A stretch of 64,000 nucleotides of DNA from Paenibacillus phocaeensis (GCF_900021165.1 NZ_FCOQ01000029.1:1-64000); one strand, 5' to 3'. Counted from the first letter of the stretch, positions 8,224-17,628 are shown. Numbers and translations are program-made. Notes: generated from the letters alone by a model not told the origin.

Positions 8224-10452
8224 CTACTCGTTAGTATTCCCCGAGCGAATTTCATTTGGCTCCCCTGCGGCTTCCAACACCTCAGCCAAACCCTGCACAT
8301 CCAGCCCGTCCACGGCAAAAGCGCGCCGCACCAGCTCAGGCGGCACAAACTCATCATATTTGCCCAGGTAAGGAGCTTCCGACGCCGCCAACAGCGCCTC
8401 CGGATGAGGTACGGAAGCGAGCTCGGCCCGAATGGCCGATAACAGCTCCTTGGCCCCTGCTCTCCCCGCGACAACCATATAATACGGCTCCATCGGAACG
8501 ACCTGACGCAGCCCCATCGGCTCCGTCAAGTTATGCTTCAGCAGGCGTTCCAGCGTACGGAATTGCTTGCTTCCTGCCCACGGCAAAATAAACAGCGAAT
8601 CGCCCCCCGCCGGAATGACGGGACTGTTCAGCAACCCGCTTTCCCGGGCTAACCGGCGCGCCCGCTCCAAGCGGTTGGCCGCACCCGGGGCGAGGTAAGG
8701 GTACAAAGTATGCTCCTCCAACACCTGACGCATCTTCTGCATCACCCGGGTATGGACATCTCCACCGGCGCCGAGCCAAAGCGTATCCACCTTGCCGCGG
8801 GAAGATTTCACGTACACCGCCTTATGCTTGCTGTCCACTTCCTCGACTTTCCACAGCTTCCCGGCCAGCGAGAAGCAATATCCGGGCGGCGGCACGGTGG
8901 TGATGCTGCCGATTTCCTCGGACCCGTTATAGACGACATGCTCTTCATCGTCCTTAAAGACCGCATAGAAACGGAAGTTATTCACCACCTTCTCCCCGCC
9001 CAGTCCAATAATCAGCGTGCCTTCTTCCGTCTGCTGAATATGGTCGGTCTGCAGCAGATACTGCAGCATCCCCTTATATTCCTCAGGTTCGATCCCGCGA
9101 AACGCCGGCAACGTCAACACGGACCGAGCCAAATCGGCCGGTTCCGCTTCGCCGATGCTCTTCAGCGTGCTCATCGTCTGATGATACAACACCCCCACCG
9201 GCTTCTTCCGCAACGCTACCGGCTCCACCCAGCGTTCGCGGACATACAGCTCGATAACGGCAATCGCCCGCAGCAGCATCCAGGGCATTCGGGCAGGCAA
9301 TTGGGCGTCCTCATCCTCTTCCTCTGCACAAAGGAACATCATCTCCGACGCCTGATCGCCGCGCCGGCCGGAGCGGCCCAGCCGTTGCACGAAGCTGGAG
9401 CAGCTGTACGGTGCGCCGAGCTGGATGACCCGCTCAAGCTCGCCAAGGTCGATGCCGAGCTCCAGCGTCACCGTGGCCGCAGCGACCGCCGGGCCGGGAC
9501 CGGAGCGCAGCGCGGCCTCGGTCTCCTCGCGCAGCATCGCGGAAATGCTGCCGTGGTGGATGTGGAACACGTCACGCTCCTCCCGCTTCGCCGCAATCCG
9601 GCGCAGCTCCAGCGTAGTCAGCTCGGCGTCGGTGCGGCTGTTGGTGAAGACGAGCGCTTTTTTGCGATGGGTGTTGTCATAGATGAAGTTATAGTACTTC
9701 TGCTTCGCCAGCTCCAGGTGTTCCGCTTCCCGTTCATCCCGGGCGTCCGGGAAGGAGAAGTGCTCGACCGACAGCTTCAGCTTGCGCCCGCCCTGCGGGG
9801 AGACCACCTCTACCGGCTGCGGCGTCCCCGCCCCAAGCCAACGAGCGGCAATCTCATAATCGCCGAGCGTTGCCGACAAACCGATTCGCCTCGGCGTACA
9901 AGAAGCCATCCGCTCTAACCGCGTCAACTGGCTGATGACCTGAATCCCCCGGTCGGCCCCCATAAAGGCGTGCACCTCGTCGATCATGATATACCGAAGG
10001 TCATGGAACAACGCCGGAATCGCGTTCGGGCGGTTCATAAGCAGCCCTTCCAGCGATTCGGGGGTTATCTGCAGCACGCCGCAGGGGCGCTGCATAAGCT
10101 TCGTTTTCTCCGCTTGCGCGACGTCGCCGTGCCAATGCCAGACGGGGACTTCCCCGTCTCGAAGCAGTTCCTTGATCCGCTCGAACTGATCGTTGATCAG
10201 CGCCTTCAGCGGTCCGATGTAGAGAATGCCGACGGACTCCGAAGGCCGGTGGTAAAGCTCCGTAAGCGCAGGGAAAAAGGCCGCCTCCGTCTTCCCCGAC
10301 GCGGTCCCCGAGGCGATCAGGAGATGATGCGGCGTATCGATCAGCACCCGGCAGGCTTCAACTTGGGCCTCCCGCAGCGAGTCCCATTTCTTGCGGTAAA
10401 TGTATTCCTGAATAAACGGCGCCAATCGGGAGAACGAATTCGCCCCGCTCAT
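8224..10452 (-). CDS. Lhr-type DEAD/DEAH-box helicase, BrxHI-like
   Basis: A 742-residue superfamily-2 helicase. Visible motifs are Walker A GTASGKT (49-55), PLKALIND (81-88), TPESLEG (130-136), DEVH (158-161), SAT (193-195), VFTNSR (268-273) and motif VI QRLGRSGR (356-363). The C-terminal 350 residues are long and resemble the winged-helix and beta-barrel region of Lhr helicases. The size and family match BrxHI, the helicase paired with the BrxD ATPase in type 2 BREX phage defence. Here it follows a BrxD-like gene with a four-base ATGA overlap. It would use ATP to unwind or move along nucleic acid. No pglX or pglZ gene is nearby. Confidence 0.85.
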   Translation of the reverse strand: MSGANSFSRLAPFIQEYIYRKKWDSLREAQVEACRVLIDTPHHLLIASGTASGKTEAAFFPALTELYHRPSESVGILYIGPLKALINDQFERIKELLRDGEVPVWHWHGDVAQAEKTKLMQRPCGVLQITPESLEGLLMNRPNAIPALFHDLRYIMIDEVHAFMGADRGIQVISQLTRLERMASCTPRRIGLSATLGDYEIAARWLGAGTPQPVEVVSPQGGRKLKLSVEHFSFPDARDEREAEHLELAKQKYYNFIYDNTHRKKALVFTNSRTDAELTTLELRRIAAKREERDVFHIHHGSISAMLREETEAALRSGPGPAVAAATVTLELGIDLGELERVIQLGAPYSCSSFVQRLGRSGRRGDQASEMMFLCAEEEDEDAQLPARMPWMLLRAIAVIELYVRERWVEPVALRKKPVGVLYHQTMSTLKSIGEAEPADLARSVLTLPAFRGIEPEEYKGMLQYLLQTDHIQQTEEGTLIIGLGGEKVVNNFRFYAVFKDDEEHVVYNGSEEIGSITTVPPPGYCFSLAGKLWKVEEVDSKHKAVYVKSSRGKVDTLWLGAGGDVHTRVMQKMRQVLEEHTLYPYLAPGAANRLERARRLARESGLLNSPVIPAGGDSLFILPWAGSKQFRTLERLLKHNLTEPMGLRQVVPMEPYYMVVAGRAGAKELLSAIRAELASVPHPEALLAASEAPYLGKYDEFVPPELVRRAFAVDGLDVQGLAEVLEAAGEPNEIRSGNTNE

Positions 10453-11798
10453 AGCTCAAACTCCGCCAAAAAGTCGTCCAGCTCGTCGGTTGCGCCTTTG
10501 TTCTTGACGCCGCCTGGGTTCCCGGATGCCGCGTATTCCTGCTCCCGTTCGCCCATCAGTTCCTCGAACGACAAGGCGGGCTGCTGATGCAGCAGGTGCA
10601 GCACATCCATGAAATCGCGCACGACCTCCCGGGTCGTCAGCAGCTCTTCAGCCCCAAGCCGATTCACCGCCGCCTGCATGAAGGCGATCAACTGCTCATC
10701 GCTCAGGCGCATCTCATACCCGAAATGCAGCGCGTGAATCTCGCGCAACCTCTGCAGCAACAGCAGGATCTCCTCATGCGACAGCATGTCCAGCTTCAGG
10801 ATCGGCGAGGTATACGAACGCCGCGTTCCGCTGCTGTAACGCCCGTCCATCAGCCGCGAACGCAGAGCGTCGTAGCTGAACAATCCCCGGCGCTCATCCT
10901 CTACAAACTGCGGCGTTCCGCCCAGGTAGATCCCGAGATACTGCGCTTTACCCTGCATCGTATCGTTGAACATCGTCAGCAGCTTCTCGTAATTGCTTTG
11001 GCGGGAGACGCTGTTCGTGATTTTGTACAGATTCACTCCCTCATCAATGAACAGCAGCAGCCCGCGATACCCGATGCGGACCGCAAACTCCGCCCACAGC
11101 TTCATATAGTCGTACCAGTTATCATCGTCGATGATGACGCCGACGCCCAGCTCCTGGCGCGCCTCCGTTTTGGTCGGTACCTCGCCGCGCAGCCAGCGCA
11201 AGGCTGCCGCTTTCCGGTCATCATCGCCCAGCTTGTATCCCGACCAGTAAGCCGCAAGCACCTTGGCGAAGTCAAATCCGTGTACAAGACTCTGCATCTC
11301 GTTCGTCACCGCATAGATCCGCAGCTCGACCGCATCATGCAGTTGCGGATCGCCGGGACGCAGGCCGGTGGCCTGCATTTGCTCCTGCTGGAGGGCGGCG
11401 ATCCACTTCTGAAGCATCGTCTCCAGCGCGCCTCCGTCGGGCCGCGTCCGGGTAGAGAGATGCATCATCAACTCACGGTAGGTGGCGAGCCCCTGCCCTT
11501 TCGTGCCAACCAACCGGCGCTCCGGAGACAGATCAGCGTCCGCTACCACAAATTCGCGGTCCATGGCGTAATTGCGGATCATTTGAAGCAGGAAGCTCTT
11601 GCCGCTCCCGTAACGCCCCGTGATCAAGCGAAAAGCCGCTCCGCCTTCCGCAATATTGTCCATGTCCTGCAGGATCGATGCCACCTCCGGTTTACGCCCG
11701 ACCGCGATATGCTCCAGCCCCACCCGCGGCACGACCCCCGCCGTCAAGGAATTGACGAGCGCCGTAGTCAGCCGCTTCGGAATTTGCCCCTGTTTCAT
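10449..11798 (-). CDS. BrxD-like P-loop ATPase (DUF2791)
   Basis: A 449-residue STAND/AAA-like ATPase. Walker A is GRYGSGKS (61-68) after ITGRYG, and Walker B is LLLFIDEG (248-254). The opening LTAGVVPRVGLEHIAVGR and the QYLGIYLGGTPQFVEDERRGLFSYDALRSR region match the BrxD/DUF2791 family as I remember it. The predicted partner is the helicase downstream, whose start overlaps the stop (ATGA). GAGGTGAT precedes its own ATG. In BREX type 2, BrxD and BrxHI act together on DNA; here they sit with a TerB-domain gene instead of the Pgl proteins, which suggests a distinct defence or repair complex. Confidence 0.85.
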   Translation of the reverse strand: MKQGQIPKRLTTALVNSLTAGVVPRVGLEHIAVGRKPEVASILQDMDNIAEGGAAFRLITGRYGSGKSFLLQMIRNYAMDREFVVADADLSPERRLVGTKGQGLATYRELMMHLSTRTRPDGGALETMLQKWIAALQQEQMQATGLRPGDPQLHDAVELRIYAVTNEMQSLVHGFDFAKVLAAYWSGYKLGDDDRKAAALRWLRGEVPTKTEARQELGVGVIIDDDNWYDYMKLWAEFAVRIGYRGLLLFIDEGVNLYKITNSVSRQSNYEKLLTMFNDTMQGKAQYLGIYLGGTPQFVEDERRGLFSYDALRSRLMDGRYSSGTRRSYTSPILKLDMLSHEEILLLLQRLREIHALHFGYEMRLSDEQLIAFMQAAVNRLGAEELLTTREVVRDFMDVLHLLHQQPALSFEELMGEREQEYAASGNPGGVKNKGATDELDDFLAEFEL

Positions 11799-11865
11799 GC
11801 GAGATCACCTCATCCTCGTTCCAAACTCTTTCATACACTTATCCTCTATCCTTCAGCGCTTTCGC

Positions 11866-13644
11866 TTAGCGTTGGGTTGAAAGCCATTCGTCAAGCTCAG
11901 CGCGATAATCGTCCACAACTTCATCCCCGTCAATGAGAAGATCCCCGATCCGCTCCATCGCCAGTTCATTGATTTCATCCATCAGCAGTTCGGGCATGGA
12001 GCCGGCCCGCTCGGCGATGGCCTGGCGTTCCGCCGGGCCGTGCCCCAATCGTAAGGCCGCCAGCATCTGGGTCTGGGGCGCGGAGAGGCTTCCGAACAGG
12101 TCCAACCATGCTTCCGGCAGATTCGCCTTTGCCATCGCCCCGCTCCCGGTCATCCCGGCATCAGGGTGTTCCTCCATCGACGGCAGCTTAAGCCCTTCAA
12201 CCTCCCCTGCCGGAATCGGGGGTTGCGTATCGACCGCCGCCATCTCTGCCTCGTCTCGGAACGAGACCTCACTTCCGGCTAATCCCGTGATCTCCTCCGG
12301 CTCCTGCGCATACCCCCGTTCAAAATCAAAGGCCGGCTGCAGCGGTTCGGCGGCTGGGGAGGTTCCGTGCAGACCCGCCAAGCGCTCCGGCGGCAAACCG
12401 GGCGCTTTCGGCGCGAACGCAAACGTCAGCTCCTCGCTGAGCAGCAGATCTCGCACCTCGTTGGATTCCTGCTGCAGCTTGCGCAGTTTGGTGGCGTTGA
12501 TTTTCACCTTAGGCGTTCGTGCCCTTGCTTCTTCCGCCTTCCGCCGTTCAAACTCCTTGTTCAGGTATCGGCCGACCAGCTGTTCAATCTCCGGCCCCAC
12601 GTCGATCCCCCGCAGCTTGCCTTTCACTCCGGACAGCTCGCGCAATTTGTTCTCCGTCAGGCGCACGAGCTGCGTCAAGAACGCGCGCAGGGGCGGATGC
12701 CCGCTGTAGGGCAAGACAGAGACCGTCTTGGTGCGCCCATATAAATCAGGGTCGTACACGGCGCTTCGGAACAGATAGCGGGATACCTTCCTCTCTGCCG
12801 GCTTAAACAGCTCCAGAATCCGGATTCCCTTGCTCCTTAGAAGATACCCGTCCACCAGCGAGATGACCTTCGGTACGAAATTCCGCATGTCCTTGCGCCC
12901 TTGCTCAAGGTAGAAGCGACTCTTCTCCACGTCATAATCGACGAAGGTCATCAGCAGCTCCCAACTCAACTCCAGCGGGTCGGCCGTAAGCCTTCTGCGC
13001 CACTCCAGCTCCTTCAGCTCCATTGACAGATTTCGCGGGAGCTTGGCCATCGGCTCCACAGGCGGTTCCTCCAGTTGGAACACCAGGGCGAGATCGTATA
13101 ACCATTCCCGCACGTAAAGATCCAGTTTGGGGTAACGCTGGCGGTACTCCTGCCAGACCCGTTCCATCCGAGCGTACCCCTCGGCGGGCTCCGACCAGCC
13201 AACCCCGTGGATCAGCTCGTACAAATAGACAAACAGATAGGACAGATCCGTGTCCGGATAACGTCCGGAGCGAACCTCCCCGCGCCAATACAGATACCAT
13301 TTCAACTGCCTGGGCTGCATTTCATCATAAGTTGGCCAGTAGGTCTGGAAAGGAACAAACTCTGCCCTCTCTTCTACAGCCTCCTCCAGTTCTTTGGCTC
13401 TCTGAACAAACTGCTGCTCCCGGGAAATATAACGGAAATCCTGCTGCCAGTCCGTATCGCGCTCCCAAATCTCCGGCGCCACAACCCGGCTCACCGGCTC
13501 CGACCTGCCGCTGCCGGGCTTCGTGACCTCATCCACTTCCAATTCGGCGAAAGCCCATCGGTGATCCGGGTTCGTCTGCCGCTCCCGATTCCTATGTAGA
13601 TGTTGACTCCAATAACCGCGTACTTCGTCCGCTCCGTCGTTCAT
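11866..13644 (-). CDS. TerB_N/TerB_C domain protein
   Basis: A 592-residue soluble protein that heads the operon. Residues about 70-280 match the TerB_N domain (YWPTYDEM, QLKWYLYWRGEVRSG, DTDLSYLFVYLYELI). From about residue 385 the segment KINATKLRKLQQESNEVRD and the C-terminal LLMDEINELAMERIGDLLIDGD fit TerB_C. A low-complexity linker rich in Pro, Glu and Ala lies between. Comparative genomics has linked TerB_N and TerB_C proteins to helicase and ATPase genes in predicted DNA-processing and stress or defence systems. GGAGG precedes the ATG. The next gene begins after a 67-base gap. Confidence 0.82.
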   Translation of the reverse strand: MNDGADEVRGYWSQHLHRNRERQTNPDHRWAFAELEVDEVTKPGSGRSEPVSRVVAPEIWERDTDWQQDFRYISREQQFVQRAKELEEAVEERAEFVPFQTYWPTYDEMQPRQLKWYLYWRGEVRSGRYPDTDLSYLFVYLYELIHGVGWSEPAEGYARMERVWQEYRQRYPKLDLYVREWLYDLALVFQLEEPPVEPMAKLPRNLSMELKELEWRRRLTADPLELSWELLMTFVDYDVEKSRFYLEQGRKDMRNFVPKVISLVDGYLLRSKGIRILELFKPAERKVSRYLFRSAVYDPDLYGRTKTVSVLPYSGHPPLRAFLTQLVRLTENKLRELSGVKGKLRGIDVGPEIEQLVGRYLNKEFERRKAEEARARTPKVKINATKLRKLQQESNEVRDLLLSEELTFAFAPKAPGLPPERLAGLHGTSPAAEPLQPAFDFERGYAQEPEEITGLAGSEVSFRDEAEMAAVDTQPPIPAGEVEGLKLPSMEEHPDAGMTGSGAMAKANLPEAWLDLFGSLSAPQTQMLAALRLGHGPAERQAIAERAGSMPELLMDEINELAMERIGDLLIDGDEVVDDYRAELDEWLSTQR

Positions 13645-13701
13645 CGTTCCACAACCTCCGTCACGACCATTATACCATCGAAGCGAAAATTTGTTCGCCT
13701 T

Positions 13702-13750
13702 TTGAATACTATTTTGCCCTCCCTTATAATGAAAAGCAACTGCAAGTTGC
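13702..13750 (+). promoter_or_regulatory. Sigma-A promoter and leader hairpin of the M50 protease gene
   Basis: TTGAAT (13702-13707), a 17-base spacer and TATAAT (13725-13730) give a near-consensus promoter. Immediately downstream, GCAACT-GCA-AGTTGC (13736-13750) is a perfect 6-bp inverted repeat placed between the start point and the GGGGAGG ribosome site. It could be an operator or a 5' RNA hairpin. Confidence 0.65.
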
Positions 13751-13769
13751 CGGGGAGGGCGAAAGTTTG

Positions 13770-14492
13770 ATGAATAAATGGCTGAAGGCCTTGTTATTTC
13801 TGGTCGGGGCGGCGATATTGACCCGATTGATCCCGTTTTCCGACTGGTTCCGCATGCTGGATACGATGGTTCATGAGCTGGGCCATGCGATCGTTACTTT
13901 GCTCGCGTCCGGACAGGTGCTCCGCATTGAGCTGAACCCGGACCACAGCGGCGTCACCTACTCGGTGCTGGCCTCGGGCTGGAGCCAGCTGGCGGTATCC
14001 TTGGCCGGTTATATCTCGGCCTCCCTGTTCGCGGTAGCCATGTTCTTCGGCTACTCCCGTCAGAATCAGGCTGCCGGTCTTGTCCTCATCAGCATGATGG
14101 CTCTGGTATCGCTGCTGCTGTTTGTCCGCTCAGGGTACGGACGGGGATGGTTGATCCTGTTTCTATTCATCAACGCGGCGTTTTTCTTACTTGGGGGACG
14201 AATTCGCAATTTTTATTACCTGCTGCTGGCGTTCTTGTGCTTGGAGGAATCGGTGATGGGGCCGGTCACGCTGCTGCTGAATTCCATCGTTTCTCCCGGT
14301 CAAGCCGGAGACGCCACGAGCCTGGCCAGGCTCACGGGAGTTTCCCCCTTGGTGTGGTCATTGATCTTCCTGGCGATATCCCTGGTTTGCGCCTTATCCG
14401 CATTGCAATTGTATTGGAATGACCGGAGACGGAGCCGGGAGAGGAGAAGAATGAACGGAGCAAGCTCGGTGCGCCGTGAATATTGGCTTTAA
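13770..14492 (+). CDS. M50-type membrane metalloprotease-like protein
   Basis: A 240-residue protein with about six membrane segments. HELGH (residues 35-39) is the zinc-binding and catalytic motif of M50 site-2-type proteases and lies at the edge of the second segment. Proteins of this M50B-like shape are common in Firmicutes and their substrates are unknown. A basic tail rich in Arg ends the protein. ATG 13770 is 11 bases from GGAGG; the TTG at 13767 is an equally possible start. It overlaps the convergent lipoprotein gene by four bases. Confidence 0.82.
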   Translation: MNKWLKALLFLVGAAILTRLIPFSDWFRMLDTMVHELGHAIVTLLASGQVLRIELNPDHSGVTYSVLASGWSQLAVSLAGYISASLFAVAMFFGYSRQNQAAGLVLISMMALVSLLLFVRSGYGRGWLILFLFINAAFFLLGGRIRNFYYLLLAFLCLEESVMGPVTLLLNSIVSPGQAGDATSLARLTGVSPLVWSLIFLAISLVCALSALQLYWNDRRRSRERRRMNGASSVRREYWL

Positions 14493-15127
14493 CTGTCCTT
14501 CATAATCGTACATCGCAGCACATGGACCTCCTGATTCTCTCGGATCATGGCATCGACATCATCGCTGGATTCCACATGGTCCTTGCCCTTATTTCTCACG
14601 ATCACGCCCAAAACGGCGGTTTCATTAGGGTTTACGGTAGCTTGCTGCATGGAGTGGGTCATCACACTATCAAATTCGCCTTCGGGGATTTCCGCTTTGG
14701 AGCTGACGACGTTTCCTTTCTGCCTGAAAGCAAGGGTCCAGGCTTCGACCCCGTCACTCAGGCCAAGGGTCGTATAATACAACCTGAAGGATGGATCGCT
14801 GCTCTGATCCAGTGAAGTTTCCGTCCCAAGTACGGATCCTTTGCTTACGCCATTGACGTACTGATCGATCCATAAATGCACCCGATCGGCCCTTGTACCT
14901 CCTAAATTCACATCAAATATCATCGCATTCCCGGTTCCTGCCGCTTTCAGAACGGCATATTCTTCGTTCTCCATCGGCAAGGCTTGAATGGTAATGGCGC
15001 CGGTCTCCTTCTGCGGTAGATGATTATCCAAGTTCACCGTCTCCGAGCGGCCCGCTTCACACCCCGTGAGGACTAAGAAAGCCAGGAGAAAGCAGGCTAC
15101 GATGGGGTTGATGATGAAATTTCTCAT
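14489..15127 (-). CDS. Putative lipoprotein of unknown function
   Basis: A 212-residue protein with a short basic N-terminus, a hydrophobic stretch and the lipobox LTGC at about residues 20-23. It is therefore probably anchored to the outer face of the membrane. The rest is predicted beta-rich and has no motif I recognise. ATG at 15127 has GTGAGG six bases upstream, better than a GTG at 15139. It follows the VOC gene after eight bases and is probably cotranscribed. Confidence 0.7.
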   Translation of the reverse strand: MRNFIINPIVACFLLAFLVLTGCEAGRSETVNLDNHLPQKETGAITIQALPMENEEYAVLKAAGTGNAMIFDVNLGGTRADRVHLWIDQYVNGVSKGSVLGTETSLDQSSDPSFRLYYTTLGLSDGVEAWTLAFRQKGNVVSSKAEIPEGEFDSVMTHSMQQATVNPNETAVLGVIVRNKGKDHVESSDDVDAMIRENQEVHVLRCTIMKDS

Positions 15128-15135
15128 TCTGCACC

Positions 15136-15954
15136 TCACAAACTGCTGATATTTAATCGGTTTCCGTCCGGATCGTAGAAATGAAAACTAACCCATCCCT
15201 GTGTCAGAAAACCGCCGATCCCGGAGGTTTCGATCCTGCGTTGTTTTAAATATTGATGATATTTGAAAAAATCCTGCCGATCCCGAATCCAACATACCGG
15301 TTGAACCTGACCGTCTACTTTCCCGGCATAAGCCTCTTGGCTTTGTTGTTCAAGCACCCATAGCGCTTTCTCCTCGGAGCGATTCAGCTTCATCTCCATC
15401 ACCGCATAACCTTGGGCAGGTTGATGCTCAACGCATTTCATGCCCAGGTGCTGTCCGTACCACTGAACCGACTCGTTTAACCGGCGGACTCCCACCCGAA
15501 CCCAGGAAGGCGCCAAATCAGAAGAAGGCAGGGATAAATCCTCCTGGAGCGTTAAGCGGATGCCTTCGGCGGTAGCCCATACATCGAAATACCTGGTTTT
15601 AGGTCCTGAATATACGGCTGAAACCCGCACCCCCTCGGTCACAAAGGTTCGGCGCAAACGCTCCAATTCCCGGGTTCGAAAGCACAATCGAAGCTGGGGT
15701 TCCACGGTTCCGCGCTCGGCGTAATGATGAGGAAGCCGGGTCTCCGTAAGGTATGTAATCAGCCAGGTCCCGAAGTCCATCTGCGTCATTTTGCCTTGGG
15801 AACAGCGGGGATCGACCTTCCAGTCTTCTTGCCGAAGCACCTTCCAGCCGAAATAGGTTTCCAACCACTTCACGGCCGGGTCATGATTATCCCACAACAC
15901 ATCAATATAGGGTCCGTCAAAATACAGCTCAGGTATCTCCTTGCTCGTTGACAT
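15136..15954 (-). CDS. Two-domain VOC (glyoxalase/dioxygenase fold) protein
   Basis: A 272-residue protein with two vicinal-oxygen-chelate modules: residues about 10-130 (DVLWDNHDPAVKWLETYFGW) and about 150-272 (RVGVRRLNESVQWYGQHLGM, ending FHFYDPDGNRLNI). The FYDPDGN block is the usual end of a VOC module. Family members bind a metal and act as isomerases, dioxygenases or drug-binding proteins. The usual metal-binding His/Glu set is incomplete, so the activity is uncertain. GGGAGG precedes the ATG. Confidence 0.78.
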   Translation of the reverse strand: MSTSKEIPELYFDGPYIDVLWDNHDPAVKWLETYFGWKVLRQEDWKVDPRCSQGKMTQMDFGTWLITYLTETRLPHHYAERGTVEPQLRLCFRTRELERLRRTFVTEGVRVSAVYSGPKTRYFDVWATAEGIRLTLQEDLSLPSSDLAPSWVRVGVRRLNESVQWYGQHLGMKCVEHQPAQGYAVMEMKLNRSEEKALWVLEQQSQEAYAGKVDGQVQPVCWIRDRQDFFKYHQYLKQRRIETSGIGGFLTQGWVSFHFYDPDGNRLNISSL

Positions 15955-16169
15955 GGGAAACCTCCCTTATCCACCTATTTCCAATCCTATTATCCCTGAA
16001 CCTGTCCGAATGTGAAAGGAAAATATTCGCAAGGAGCGCCGCTTCCTTCTGAATCTTTGGTTCATATAATGCGACTGGGTATAACAAAACAAGTTTAAAG
16101 AATGGCGATTTTGAGGTAAGATGGTATTCGATGTTTCTATGAGCTGGAAAATGGAAAGGAACGGTGCAG

Positions 16170-16868
16170 ATGGACCGGCAGCAGCAAATCATTCAACTGG
16201 CCGAACAATTCGTGCAAGAAGTGCATAGAGGCGATGGAAGCGGGCACGACTGGTGGCATGTCCACCGAGTTCGGAATACGGCTCTCGCCATCGCACGCAA
16301 AGAGCAGGCGGATTTGTTCGTTTGCGAGCTGGCGGCGTTGCTCCATGACGTGGCAGACGAGAAGTTGAATCCGACCAAGGAAGCGGGATTGCATCGGGTT
16401 CGCAGCTGGCTGGATGAACATGTCGGGGAGCGGTCCGTTACCGGCGAGGTCATGGAGATTATTTCTACGATGTCTTATAATGGCGGCAAAAATCCTCCGA
16501 TGTCCACGCTGGCGGGACAAATCGTTCAGGATGCCGACCGGCTGGATGCCATCGGTGCCATCGGGATCGCCAGAACGTTTGCCTTTGGAGGCTCCAGAGG
16601 CAGATCCATGCATGAACCGGGACAGGATTTCTCGGATTTGGATTATCGCAGCCGCGGGAAAACAACGATCTATCATTTCTACGAAAAGCTGCTCAAACTG
16701 AAAGACTTGATGAATACCCGGCATGCCCAAAGACTGGCCGAGTCGCGGCATGAATATATGCTGCGTTTTCTGGAGCAGTTCTACCGGGAATGGGATGCCA
16801 CCGATGAACAACAGGATGAACAAACCACAACAAATTCAGGTGATATGAGTGAGAATCGCATTTTTTGA
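16170..16868 (+). CDS. HD-domain phosphohydrolase
   Basis: A 232-residue HD-superfamily enzyme. The metal-binding motif is complete: H near residue 26 (SGHDWWHVHRV), the HD pair in ALLHDVAD, and D in VQDADRLDAIGAIGIARTF. The GGSRGRSMHEP region matches the YpgQ/YedJ branch, some members of which cleave nucleotide triphosphates. AAGGA sits nine bases before ATG 16170; a GTG at 16164 would be too close. Its 3' end overlaps the start of the racemase gene by 20 bases, so the two are translated together. Confidence 0.88.
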   Translation: MDRQQQIIQLAEQFVQEVHRGDGSGHDWWHVHRVRNTALAIARKEQADLFVCELAALLHDVADEKLNPTKEAGLHRVRSWLDEHVGERSVTGEVMEIISTMSYNGGKNPPMSTLAGQIVQDADRLDAIGAIGIARTFAFGGSRGRSMHEPGQDFSDLDYRSRGKTTIYHFYEKLLKLKDLMNTRHAQRLAESRHEYMLRFLEQFYREWDATDEQQDEQTTTNSGDMSENRIF

Positions 16869-17628
16869 TTCAGGCATCGGCGGCTTGACCGTGCTGACGG
16901 AGGCGATGAAGAAGCTGCCGAACGAAGATTTTCTTTATTTTGCCGATACGCTCCACGTGCCTTACGGGACCAAGACGCTGCCCGAGGTGAGGCGGTATGT
17001 CCAAGAATCGGTAAGTCTCATCATGCAAGATGAGATTAAAGCTCTGGTCGTTGCGTGCAATACAGCAACCAGCGCCGCGATCGAAGAGCTCCGGCGCCTG
17101 TACCGTATCCCGATCATCGGCATGGAGCCGGCCGTGAAGCCGGCCGTCAAGCGAAGCCAAGCCGCCGGTAAGCGCGTCTTGGTATTTGCCACTTCATTGA
17201 CATTAAGCCTCTCGAAATACACCGACCTGGTAGCCCGGGTGGATGACCACAAAGTGGTGGATTCCATGCCGCTGCCGGAGCTGGTGCAGTACTGCGAACA
17301 GCTGCAGTTCGATCGGGAAGAGATCGAGCGTTATTTTCACCGCAAGTTGTCCGGCATTGATCTGGGGCAATACAGTACGATTGTGCTGGGGTGTACGCAT
17401 TTTCCCTATTACAAGCGAATTCTCCAGCAAATCCTGCCGCCCCATATCGAGCTGATCGACGGCAGCCAGGGAACGGTAGAGCGGCTGTGCACACTGATCG
17501 GCAGCTCAGCTCCTCCTACTTCGGAGTATACGGGACATATCGAGTTCAAATGCTCGGACGAAAACCCGGTTTATCTGGACAAAATGGCGCGGGCGCTGGA
17601 CTATCTGCAGACGCAATATGCCCTATAG
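16849..17628 (+). CDS. murI: Glutamate racemase
   Basis: A 259-residue cytosolic enzyme that interconverts L- and D-glutamate, supplying D-Glu for peptidoglycan. Signature blocks are FFDSGIGGLTVL with D7, ACNTATSA with catalytic C70, and LGCTHFPYY with catalytic C182, all intact. The start is GTG at 16849 (GTG-AGA-ATC) with AGGTGATA just upstream, inside the HD gene. At 259 residues it is of normal length. It may be a second racemase (YrpC-like) or the only one in the genome; the window cannot decide. A terminator follows. Confidence 0.95.
   Translation: MRIAFFDSGIGGLTVLTEAMKKLPNEDFLYFADTLHVPYGTKTLPEVRRYVQESVSLIMQDEIKALVVACNTATSAAIEELRRLYRIPIIGMEPAVKPAVKRSQAAGKRVLVFATSLTLSLSKYTDLVARVDDHKVVDSMPLPELVQYCEQLQFDREEIERYFHRKLSGIDLGQYSTIVLGCTHFPYYKRILQQILPPHIELIDGSQGTVERLCTLIGSSAPPTSEYTGHIEFKCSDENPVYLDKMARALDYLQTQYAL

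Noticed and set aside
8710..9918. A 402-codon open frame on the plus strand
   Set aside because: It lies entirely over the helicase gene, lacks domain motifs and comes from GC-rich codon bias of the real gene on the other strand. The same applies to long plus-strand frames at 10587-11936, 24109-25620, 54125-55849 and 57865-59103.
6710..13644. Complete BREX system
   Set aside because: Only BrxD-like and BrxHI-like genes are present; there is no PglX methylase, PglZ phosphatase, PglW or PglY.
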